Positions 9,664-17,039 of a stretch of DNA of 64,000 nucleotides are shown piece after piece (position 1 is the first letter of the stretch; each line of letters begins with the position of its first letter). The notes under the pieces were generated by a model that did not search any database, had not been told where the DNA came from, and was given only the letters and a program-made list of their open reading frames with translations. This DNA is from Streptomyces coeruleorubidus (lineage in GTDB: Bacteria; Actinomycetota; Actinomycetes; Streptomycetales; Streptomycetaceae). The stretch spans positions 3,038,001-3,102,000 of the forward strand of contig NZ_CP118527.1 of assembly GCF_028885415.1 (NCBI RefSeq), given 5' to 3'. The position numbers and the translations under genes are program-made.

Positions 9664-9700
9664 GCCGTTCCCCCAGCGCCGGGGGGAGCTTCCTCGCCGG

Positions 9701-12700
9701 TCAGTTTCGCTGGCTCGTCGGCGCGATGCGGAGTCGGTCACCGAAGATCTCCGCTCCCTCGATGGCGCTCTTGTCCGGCACATCACCCCAGAGGTCGAGA
9801 CGCAAGTCGGGCAGGCCGTGAAGTCCCCTCAGATCGAGGGCGGCACCGACTGCCACCAGCCCCAGTGCCAGCCTTCTCAGGTTGGGGAAGACGCGGACCA
9901 GTTGCCCGATATGCGTGAGGCTGTGCAGGCCGGTGACCATCAGTCGCTCGATGCGAGGGAGCGGGTCCGTGGACTGCAGTTCGTGAAGTGAGTCGATCCC
10001 CAGTCCGATCCGGGTCAGCTGAGGCGCGTGGCGCACGGCCTCAAGAAGCCGGTACGGGCTGCTGACGTGCCCCTCGACCGACATCGCCCGCAGGTTCGGC
10101 CATTCCTCCAGGCGGTAGGCGAACCGTTCGATGCTTTCGGCTCCCACCTCCAAGTGCCGCACGCCCGGATGCGGCCGGACGAGGCCCCCCGTGAGGGCTC
10201 CGGTCAGCCTGAGCGCCGTCAAGGGGAGGTCCGGCAGCCCGGAGTAATCCCGGAGGGATGGGCATTCCTCCAATTCGAGGCGCCTCAGATCCACTCGGCT
10301 TTGAAGGAATTCCAGGCTCTCGATCACCTCGTTGTCCCGGATCACGAGCGATTCGAGGCGCCGCACCGGGAGGTGGGCGTCCAAGTCCGCTGATGAGCAC
10401 GCGCCCCTCAGCACAAGCCTGGTGACGGATCCCAGACGAGACAGTCGTACGAGTTGCGCATGCTCGTCGACCAGCAGATCGGGCAGGTGGGCCCCGTCCA
10501 GGACTTCGCTGACGTACTCCTCCAGTTGGTGGAAGGTCCAGGCCCTCGCGACCTCGCTGCGGACGAGGGGATCCGGGTGCGACGCGCACTGCCTCAGCTT
10601 CTGGCGCGCCTTCGCGCTGCGTACCCGGGCGAGCAGGCGCACCGTGTTCAGGGCCACGCGGTCGCGCAGCTGCTCCGCGTCCGGCAGCAGCCCCACGACC
10701 CAGTCGCCCAGACCCGCGAGTTCCTCGATCTCCTCGCGGTCCCGTGGCGGCATGAGGGCGTCCACCCGGTTCTTCACCATCTCCATCAAGCCGGCGTTCA
10801 GCGATTGGACGTTGATCGCGCACCGCGCCGCCAGTACGTGGAGACGATGCCGGTCCCTACGGTGCTCGGCGGCGTCCCCGAGGCCCAGCAGAGTGCTGAT
10901 GAGATGGCGGGCGTCCGGACGTGCCGCATGCCCCGCCGCCAGCTCGATCACGTCCTGCCAGGCTTCGCTGTGGGCATGCTCGTGAAGTTCCGGCAGGTAG
11001 CCGCTCTCGTGGAACTCCTTGGCCGCCAGGAAGTCCTGGAACGTACGGTGGATGAACTGGATCGCTTCTTCCGTCCGTTCCTGGAGGAGTCCGCTTCGAT
11101 CGAGCAGGAAGCGCAGGATCCCCTCGGGCGATCCCTGCTCCTGGATGTGCGGCATGTCCCGCACCGCCTGGTCCAGTTGGTGGACGGCCTGCGCATACGT
11201 CATCTGCTGCTGCCCGGTCCGCACCAGCCAGATGGCCAGACGCTGGAGCAGCGCGTGCTGCTCGTCGGAGTCGAGTCGGACGTGATCGGCGTTGAGGACG
11301 CCCCGACCCGCGTCCCGGCCACCGAGGAGCATGGCGAGAGCGGCCCGGTAGAGCTGCCAGCGGGTGGTGGGCAGCAGACCGCGGCGGCGCCGGTGCAGGG
11401 CGCAGATCACCGCACACAGCAGCGGGGTGCGGGCGAGGTCGCGCAGCGCGGTGTTGCGCTCCAGCTGATGCACCAGGTCCTCTTCCAGCGAGGTGAGGAG
11501 TTCGCGTTCCTCGCTGCCGCCTCGACCGGCGTAGAGGTGGTCGTATTCGAGGCGGGCGGCGTTGTGCCAGGCGTGCACGAAGGCGCGGATGTCGTCGTCG
11601 CTCATGGGCAGGAGGGTCAGCTCGTCGAAGCCGTCGCCGCTGAGCCACTGCTTGTCGACGGCGTTGGGACGCACGGTCGCCAGGCACCGCGTGCCGGGGT
11701 AGCGGTCGAGGAGGGCACACAGCCACCGTCGGGCCTCCTCCCGCTCCGGCGCCGGGACCTCGTCCAGACCGTCCACCAAGAGAAAACCGCGCCGCGCCTC
11801 CAGCACCCGGCGGGCCCAGCCGTCGGGCTGACCGTCCGTGATGACCCGTCCGGCGGAGAGGAGCTCCGACACCACGGGGAAGCGTCCACCGCGGGCGTGC
11901 ACCTCGCGCAGCGGGACGACGAAGGGGATGAGGCCGTTGAGTTCGGCGAGTTCGTCGCTCAGGGTGCCGCTCGCTGCATGGGCGGCGAGCCACCACACGA
12001 GGGTCGTCTTGCCGGCACCCGCTTCGCCGCGCAGCAGGGCGCGAGGCCGGTTGGTCAGCAGGGTCTCGATGCGCTGGGCGCTGCTCGGCGCCAGTGTGTA
12101 ATACCGGGAGTCCAGGAGCGAGTCGAAGAAGTCGTCCCTCGAGTAAGCGTGCGCGGCGGCCTCGGCTCTCAGGCTCAGATAGGCGGTGTCAAGGTCCCAA
12201 CGCGATTCGCTGCGCCCCAGTTCCTCGATGCCGAAGATCTCCGTCTTGCGGTACTGGCAGCTCAGGTCCTGCGCGTATCGGGCCTCGAAGTGCTCGTCCT
12301 GGGGGTGGACTTCGGTGATCTCCTCCAGCCAGGTGCGCGGGAACGCCAGCCCGTGTCGTTCGATGACGTCCGTCATCGGCACTGCTTCGATCCTGAGGTG
12401 GTGACGGCCCTGAGGCACCTGGGTCACCACGCCGATCAACGCGGGGCCGGCGAAGACCGGAGCACCCGACAGTCCCCGCAGGGGTGTGAGGCCGTCTCCC
12501 CGCTCCTCGGCTGCCGGCTGATCGAGTTCGCAGGTGAGGAGCCCCCTCATCCGTCCGGCCATCGGCAGCACGCTCACGCGGTACTGGTCGCACTCCAGGT
12601 CCTCACCGTGCTCTCCGTAGCGCTGGATCTGCGGGAAACCCACGATGTCGCAGTGTGACAGCGGGACATGGGTGCCGACTCGGCCCAGCCTGAGGCGGCC

Positions 12701-12952
12701 CAGGGGTGCGGCGAGCTCGGCGCTGATCACGTCCGTCTGCGCGGCCAGCACCGCCACGTCGAGTGTCGTGTCCGCCCAGCCGAGCCGGCAGTGCACCGGC
12801 TCACCCGACGAGGGATGGATCACCGAGAGCGACTCGGTGGACTCCACCACGTGCCACGCCGTGAGCACGTTCCGCCGGTTGAGCAGCACGCCGCTCCCCT
12901 GCCCGTTGCCCCACACCACGACAGCCCTGTTCAGGGCCTTGCCCCCGATCAC
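9701..12952 (-). CDS. trypsin-like peptidase - NACHT NTPase - leucine-rich-repeat protein (NLR-like conflict protein)
   Basis: A 1083-residue multidomain protein. Residues 1 to about 200 form a trypsin-like peptidase with an apparent triad: H34 in TAWHVV, D65 in TLDVAVL and S162 in GLSGAPV. A NACHT/STAND ATPase follows, with Walker A GEAGAGKTTL near 310, Walker B LLVDGLDEV near 391, and a winged-helix/helical region (FIHRTFQDFLAAKEF). An alpha-helical part and, from about residue 860, degenerate leucine-rich repeats complete it. Such architecture matches bacterial NLR-like proteins, proposed to sense infection or damage through the repeats, oligomerise with ATP and cut a target. It has no signal peptide, so it is cytoplasmic. 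Its start overlaps the Trypco2 gene stop as ATGA. Confidence 0.88.
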   Translation of the reverse strand: MIGGKALNRAVVVWGNGQGSGVLLNRRNVLTAWHVVESTESLSVIHPSSGEPVHCRLGWADTTLDVAVLAAQTDVISAELAAPLGRLRLGRVGTHVPLSHCDIVGFPQIQRYGEHGEDLECDQYRVSVLPMAGRMRGLLTCELDQPAAEERGDGLTPLRGLSGAPVFAGPALIGVVTQVPQGRHHLRIEAVPMTDVIERHGLAFPRTWLEEITEVHPQDEHFEARYAQDLSCQYRKTEIFGIEELGRSESRWDLDTAYLSLRAEAAAHAYSRDDFFDSLLDSRYYTLAPSSAQRIETLLTNRPRALLRGEAGAGKTTLVWWLAAHAASGTLSDELAELNGLIPFVVPLREVHARGGRFPVVSELLSAGRVITDGQPDGWARRVLEARRGFLLVDGLDEVPAPEREEARRWLCALLDRYPGTRCLATVRPNAVDKQWLSGDGFDELTLLPMSDDDIRAFVHAWHNAARLEYDHLYAGRGGSEERELLTSLEEDLVHQLERNTALRDLARTPLLCAVICALHRRRRGLLPTTRWQLYRAALAMLLGGRDAGRGVLNADHVRLDSDEQHALLQRLAIWLVRTGQQQMTYAQAVHQLDQAVRDMPHIQEQGSPEGILRFLLDRSGLLQERTEEAIQFIHRTFQDFLAAKEFHESGYLPELHEHAHSEAWQDVIELAAGHAARPDARHLISTLLGLGDAAEHRRDRHRLHVLAARCAINVQSLNAGLMEMVKNRVDALMPPRDREEIEELAGLGDWVVGLLPDAEQLRDRVALNTVRLLARVRSAKARQKLRQCASHPDPLVRSEVARAWTFHQLEEYVSEVLDGAHLPDLLVDEHAQLVRLSRLGSVTRLVLRGACSSADLDAHLPVRRLESLVIRDNEVIESLEFLQSRVDLRRLELEECPSLRDYSGLPDLPLTALRLTGALTGGLVRPHPGVRHLEVGAESIERFAYRLEEWPNLRAMSVEGHVSSPYRLLEAVRHAPQLTRIGLGIDSLHELQSTDPLPRIERLMVTGLHSLTHIGQLVRVFPNLRRLALGLVAVGAALDLRGLHGLPDLRLDLWGDVPDKSAIEGAEIFGDRLRIAPTSQRN

Positions 12953-13287
12953 CGCCCGTCATCACCTCCGCCGAACCTCCCGATGCTCCCCCGGCTCTCG
13001 TTCCGCACCTTCCACGGCTGCCCGGTACGGGAGTTCAGCGCCTTGAGGGTGACCGCCACTCGGTGGGTGCGGGCGCTGCTGACACCGCCGTCCGTCCCGG
13101 CCTCCACCACCCACGCCTTCACCTTCATGCCGCCCCTGCCCTCCTTGCGCAGCTCGACGCTGAACTCCAGCTCGATGTCGCCCACTTCGAAGGTCAGATC
13201 ATGTCCGGACGAGCGGCCCGCCGCAGATATCAGCTCGTCCCGTACCGCCTGTACAGCATCGGCCAGTTCGATCCGGTGGTCGGTCAT
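12949..13287 (-). CDS. trypsin-co-occurring domain 2 (Trypco2) protein
   Basis: A 112-residue cytoplasmic protein with the Trypco2 signature. IELADAVQAVRDELISAA is an N-terminal helix, LTFEVGDIELEFSVELRKE holds beta strands, and KVKAWVVEAG followed by RTHRVAVTL comes later. Such proteins are encoded next to NTPase-linked trypsin genes and are thought to regulate or be cut by the peptidase; this role is inferred from gene neighbourhoods. It overlaps the NACHT-peptidase gene by 4 bases as first gene of a two-gene operon. The ATG at 13287 lacks a strong ribosome site. Confidence 0.85.
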   Translation of the reverse strand: MTDHRIELADAVQAVRDELISAAGRSSGHDLTFEVGDIELEFSVELRKEGRGGMKVKAWVVEAGTDGGVSSARTHRVAVTLKALNSRTGQPWKVRNESRGSIGRFGGGDDGR

Positions 13288-13482
13288 GTACCCAACGCTA
13301 TGGAGGCATCGGCGCCTGCCGCCACCGGTTCACTGAAGCGGGCTGACTGCCAGAGAACACGCCGGAAGGAAATCCCCGCCAGGAACGCCACACCGGCCAG
13401 CTCTCCAACGAGACGATCACGACGAGGATCACGTCGCTGCCCCAGTACGCGGTCAACACGGTGCGGCCCGACTCACCGGCCT

Positions 13483-14003
13483 TCAGTCGATGGCCAGCGA
13501 CCCGGGCTGCTCGTCATCCCCCCCCCCCCCCCCGAACTCCCACGCATGCACCTCGACGTCGGCATACCGCCCTCGCGTCAGAACACCGCACACCGTCTCC
13601 CCGTCCGGGCCCGGACCAGCGCTGCCGTGCCCAGCCAGACGGAGCCGTCGTCGGACAGCAGGGGACCGTAGGCGATCCGGTCGTCCGAGTCGGGCGGTGT
13701 GTCGATGCCGGCCGCCGGGTCCGGGCCCAGCCCGGGGACGAGGTAGCGGTTGCCGGCCGTCGGGCCGCCGGGGAAGTCCCACATGGTGCGGCCCAGCAGG
13801 TTGCGCCAGCGCCGCAGCAGCACGTCCCGGTACACACCGGCCTGGTGGTTGGGCTCGTCGAAGGCGAACGCGCGAGCCGCGGCGGCATCCGGCAGGTCGA
13901 CGATGCGCACGCTGCCGGTGGGCGTTTCCCCGTCACCGCCGAAGGCGGGTCCACGGGCGATCAACTCCGCGGCGTAATGGTCCATATAGGCCCAGTTAGG
14001 CAC
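13483..14003 (-). pseudogene. YciI-like (YCII-related) protein gene, frameshifted
   Basis: The N-terminal 130 residues (MPNWAYMDHYAAELIARGPAF, then VRIVDLPDAAAARAFAFDEPN and DDGSVWLGTAALVRA) are clearly YCII-related; such proteins are small ferredoxin-like enzymes. The frame stops at 13578. The expected C-terminal part (GETVCGVLTRGRYADVEVHAWEFGG) continues in another frame down to 13483. One missing base in the C/G run around 13605-13612 would join the two. The continuation runs straight into a 16-base homopolymer at 13518-13533. It is either a decayed gene or a sequencing or assembly error. Confidence 0.75.
13518..13533. repeat. 16-base poly-C (poly-G on coding strand) tract
   Basis: Sixteen consecutive C residues lie at the 3' end of the YciI-like reading frame, just after codons for WEFGG. 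Runs this long are rare even in GC-rich Streptomyces. They invite slippage in replication and errors in sequencing. Confidence 0.9.
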
Positions 14004-14141
14004 CAGTGCGCTTCCCCCAGCCCCTCACGCAAGGGCAGGGAGCCGGGTCGATCGCGGTGATAACAGAAGAACTCCATGGCGGATCCATCACGGGTAGCTA
14101 CTCTCGTCTCTCCCGTCATCATGACCGCAGGAGAGCAGACA

Positions 14142-14921
14142 GTGCGCAGTGTCGCCGTAACGCCCGGTGGTGATCAGATCCGCTGGGTCGAACTGCCGGG
14201 GCAGGAACCGCCGCGCGTCTACGTGCACGGGCTGGGCGCCACATCGCCCGCCTACTTCACCCGAGTCGCGGTCGATCCCCGGCTGGCCGGACGCCGTTCA
14301 CTGCTGATCGACCTCCTGGGCCACGGCATCAGCGACCGCCCGACAGGCTTCGACTACACACTGGAGTCCCACGCCGACGCGCTCGCCGGTGCCCTGAGCT
14401 CCGCGGGCGTCTCGGGCGCCGAGCTGATCGCCCACAGCATGGGCGGCTCGGTCGCGATCGTCCTGGCCGCCCGCCACCCCCACCTGGTCTCCCGGCTGGT
14501 GCTCATCGACGCCAACCTGGACCCGATCCCGCGCAGGCCGGGCGCGCCGGGCAGCAGCGGCATCGCCGCCTACTCGGAGCAGGAGTTCCTGGCGGACGGA
14601 TGGGAGGAGGTCCGCGACCGGGCCGGCACCCACTGGTGGTCCACCATGCGTCTGGCCGGCCGCGAGGCCCTCCACCGCAGCGCGTACCACCTCACCCGCG
14701 GCACGACCCCCACCATGCGCGAACTCCTCCTGGACCTGAAGATCCCCCGCACCTTCCTGTTCCCCGAGGCGGACGGCCCGCTCCCGGGCACAGACGCCCT
14801 CACCGAGGCGGGGGTGTCGGTCGTCCCCATCCCCGACTGCGGCCACAACGTCATGCTGGACAACCCGGAAGCTTTCGCAAAGGCCACCGCGGCGGCACTC
14901 ACGCCGCAGGCCCCGAACTGA
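14142..14921 (+). CDS. alpha/beta-hydrolase
   Basis: A single-domain alpha/beta hydrolase of 259 residues from the chosen GTG. The oxyanion-loop segment is VHGLGATSP, the nucleophile elbow is AHSMGGSV and the catalytic-His segment is DCGHNVMLDNP near the C-terminus; a LIDANLDPIP strand follows the elbow. GTG 14142 is favoured because AGGAGAG lies about 7 bases upstream, although in-frame ATGs exist at 14121 and 14076. There is no signal peptide. The substrate is unknown; relatives include esterases and C-C hydrolases. It is not visibly linked to its neighbours. Confidence 0.88.
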   Translation: MRSVAVTPGGDQIRWVELPGQEPPRVYVHGLGATSPAYFTRVAVDPRLAGRRSLLIDLLGHGISDRPTGFDYTLESHADALAGALSSAGVSGAELIAHSMGGSVAIVLAARHPHLVSRLVLIDANLDPIPRRPGAPGSSGIAAYSEQEFLADGWEEVRDRAGTHWWSTMRLAGREALHRSAYHLTRGTTPTMRELLLDLKIPRTFLFPEADGPLPGTDALTEAGVSVVPIPDCGHNVMLDNPEAFAKATAAALTPQAPN

Positions 14922-15053
14922 CCACTCCGCCGGCCACGCCCGCAGAGCCTGGGATCCCGCGCCTGCGAGACCGCCGCATCACGAAGATCTCGGCAGTGGC
15001 CCCACGCACCTGTGCCGGGGCCCATCCGCCTGCGAAGAGCGAGGATTCCCGCC

Positions 15054-15443
15054 ATGCGGTACGTACGATTCGTCAAAGGCGCCGTCACCGTCGCCGTCTC
15101 CACCGCGGCCTGCCACTCCCTCATGTACGCCGGCTTCGCGGGGGCACGCGAAAGCGCGGTGGCGAGCGAAGACGATGTGTGGGCCGGCGCCTTCGAGTTC
15201 CTGCTCACCACGGCCGCTTCATGGATTCTCATGCCCCTTCTGCTGTGGGCCGGCATGCGGGTGATGAGGGAGACCGGCAACACCGTGCTGGTGGCCGTCG
15301 GTGGGTTCGTCTGGCTGGGGTTGTCCGGGTACTTCACCGACGACATCGACCGCGCGGGCGGGCACTTACCGGTCCTGGCCCTCACCGCATACGTGCTTCT
15401 CGGTACGGCGCTGGCCGGGGCCGACACAGGCCACCGCAGCTGA
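15054..15443 (+). CDS. small membrane protein of unknown function
   Basis: 129 residues with about four hydrophobic segments: residues 10-28 (AVTVAVSTAACHSLMYAG), 45-65 (FEFLLTTAASWILMPLLLW), 75-92 (TVLVAVGGFVWLGLSGYF) and 103-122 (LPVLALTAYVLLGTALAG). I do not recognise the family. ATG 15054 is chosen because GAGCGAGGA lies upstream and the protein then begins with positively charged RYVRFVKG before the first helix; an upstream ATG at 15012 gives an arginine-rich leader with no ribosome site. It converges with the DUF4360 gene. Confidence 0.7.
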   Translation: MRYVRFVKGAVTVAVSTAACHSLMYAGFAGARESAVASEDDVWAGAFEFLLTTAASWILMPLLLWAGMRVMRETGNTVLVAVGGFVWLGLSGYFTDDIDRAGGHLPVLALTAYVLLGTALAGADTGHRS

Positions 15444-15458
15444 GGCTCCCGGAGCCCA

Positions 15459-15487
15459 GGGTGGCCCGCCAGGCCGGCCGGCCACCC
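15459..15487. terminator. bidirectional hairpin between convergent genes
   Basis: An 8-bp perfect stem (15459-15466 GGGTGGCC with 15480-15487 GGCCACCC) lies in the 53-base gap between the stops of the membrane protein and DUF4360 genes, and could end both transcripts. Confidence 0.65.
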
Positions 15488-15496
15488 CTCGTCCCG

Positions 15497-16147
15497 TCAG
15501 GACTCCGGGCACTCCTTCCACGCCATGTGGTACACCGTGCTGATGTCCCCGTCCGTCGAGTCCATCGTCATGAAGCTGACCTTGTCGGCCGACTGCGTAC
15601 CGGCGTTGACCCGGAGTTCGGTGTTGATGTTGAAGTTGCGCTGGACTCCGCAGGGTGCGTAGACCAGTTGGGCCCAGTCCGTCTCGTCGGTGGCCTGCCA
15701 GTTGTCGTTGTACGGGCCGCTGAAGGGGTGGTTCCTGGACACCGTGCTGGGCGAGCCCTGGAAGTAGTACGAGGCTCGCTGGGAGCCGCTCGCGCCGCGC
15801 TGGAGTGAGGCGAAGCCCCGGTAGTCGGCGCTGGCGATGGCGTACGTGAATCCCTGAGGCACGTGGACGATCAGGCTGAGCTGGCAGTTTCTGCGGAACG
15901 CGGTCGGGTCGGAGCCTCCGCCGGCCTGAGCGAGGTAGTCGCTGTAGGTGACCGTGAACGCCGTGTTGTCCTCGGAGACGGCGACCGCTGCCGTGCCCTG
16001 CGGACAGCCCGAGCCGTTCACCGTGGCGACCTTGATGACGATCTTGTCCGGGGGCGGGTCGACGAACCCGGAGGACGGGGATTGTGCGGGGAGTGCGCTG
16101 GTGAGGAGCGCGGCGATCGCGCCGCTCAGAAGCAGGCCACCGGCCAT
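15497..16147 (-). CDS. secreted DUF4360 protein
   Basis: A 216-residue exported protein. A hydrophobic leader (MAGGLLLSGAIAALLTSALPA) precedes a mature part with the DUF4360 pattern: NGSGCPQGTAAVAVSEDNTAFTV, RRNCQLSLIVHVPQGFTYA, DYRGFASLQRGASGSQRASY and DWAQLVYAPCG. Conserved cysteines probably form disulfides. The family occurs in actinobacteria and fungi and has no known function. ATG 16147 has GGGAGA 3-8 bases upstream, so the longer frame starting at 16180 is not used. Confidence 0.85.
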   Translation of the reverse strand: MAGGLLLSGAIAALLTSALPAQSPSSGFVDPPPDKIVIKVATVNGSGCPQGTAAVAVSEDNTAFTVTYSDYLAQAGGGSDPTAFRRNCQLSLIVHVPQGFTYAIASADYRGFASLQRGASGSQRASYYFQGSPSTVSRNHPFSGPYNDNWQATDETDWAQLVYAPCGVQRNFNINTELRVNAGTQSADKVSFMTMDSTDGDISTVYHMAWKECPES

Positions 16148-16488
16148 GGTTCTCCCATCCGTTCGTGGGGGGTGGAGCATGGAGTAGGCATGAGCATGTC
16201 AAGACGACAGCGCATGCACGCCCGGCCTGTGACCATTCCATGGAGGAGCTGTGAAGGCCGGGAGCGGTCGCATCGTACGCAGGGCGGAAGGGGTCGGCCA
16301 GGGCGGTCTCCGGCCATTCACAATGGCGGGATCACACCAGGAGAAGGGGCGCGGGGCCTCGTCCACGCGGGCCCCGTCGACACCAGCAGTACCCGCGGAC
16401 GCATAAGGTGCGTTGCCAGTGCGTCAGACCAGAACACCCCGAGGACGCGATGAGGATCACCCACCGGCTCCCCCGCGGACGCGGCCCG
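16148..16488. other. 341-bp intergenic region with two hairpins
   Basis: I see no gene here. A perfect GCCATT-CAC-AATGGC palindrome lies at 16313-16327, possibly an operator. A CGGGGCC/GGCCCCG stem with an 11-base loop lies at 16352-16376 and could terminate the Rrf2 gene, which is read leftward into this region. The promoter of the DUF4360 gene should lie just above 16147. Confidence 0.5.
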
Positions 16489-16947
16489 TCACGGGTTCTC
16501 CCAGGCCGCCGGTTCCGCCGCCAGCCGCTCCACCGGCTCGGGCAGCGCGCCGGCCGCGAGGTCGGCGATCGTCACGCCCTCCAGGATCCTGCGCACATTG
16601 GCCCGCAGGGCGATCCACAGCGGCAGCAACGGCTCGGCGGTGCCCGTGTAGGCGAGGCCGGTCGGGCGCTCGCCGCGCACCGAGACGATCGGTCCGTCCA
16701 CGGCCCGGATCACGTCCGCGACCGTGATCTGAGCGGCCTGCCGGGCCAGCCGGTAACCGCCGCTCCCGCCGCGCCGGCTGTCGACGACACCGCCGCGCCG
16801 CAGATCGCCGAGGATCCCTTCCAGGAACTTGTGGGGAATGTCCTGCGCGGTGGCGACGGCCTCCGCCTTGACCGGTCCTTCGCCCTGCCGGACGGCCAGC
16901 TCCACGACCGCTCGTACCGCGTAGTCCGCACGTGCCGAGATCCTCAT
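16489..16947 (-). CDS. Rrf2-family transcriptional regulator without cluster cysteines
   Basis: 152 residues starting MRISARADYAVRAVVELAV, the Rrf2 winged-helix opening. The recognition wing RRGGSGGYRLAR and the helix ITVADVIRAVDGP follow, all typical of NsrR/IscR/CymR relatives. The protein has no cysteine at all, so it cannot hold the [2Fe-2S] or [4Fe-4S] cluster of NsrR or IscR by the usual ligands. It should respond to another signal or act with a partner. ATG 16947 is preferred over a longer frame because it matches the family start exactly. It is divergent from the beta-galactosidase gene, 92 bp away. Confidence 0.9.
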   Translation of the reverse strand: MRISARADYAVRAVVELAVRQGEGPVKAEAVATAQDIPHKFLEGILGDLRRGGVVDSRRGGSGGYRLARQAAQITVADVIRAVDGPIVSVRGERPTGLAYTGTAEPLLPLWIALRANVRRILEGVTIADLAAGALPEPVERLAAEPAAWENP

Positions 16948-17039
16948 ACGGCCATTGTCGCGGTCGGCCTGTGGACAATGAGGCACCAGCACCACGTAAG
17001 CACCACGTATGGCACGGCAGCACAACAGGAGGCGCTCCC

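Noticed and set aside
9566..9991. 141-residue plus-strand frame starting with the SARP-like stretch
   Set aside because: Only the first 32 codons match a SARP domain; the rest is antisense to the NACHT gene, so the piece is listed as a pseudogene remnant only.
13288..13482. Possible coding remnant (NETITTRITSLPQYAVNTVRPD) between Trypco2 and the YciI pseudogene
   Set aside because: There is no start signal and no recognised family; the stretch is short and could be chance.
15863..16453. 196-residue plus-strand frame across the DUF4360 start and the intergenic region
   Set aside because: It lacks a ribosome site and conserved features and is mostly antisense to the DUF4360 gene.
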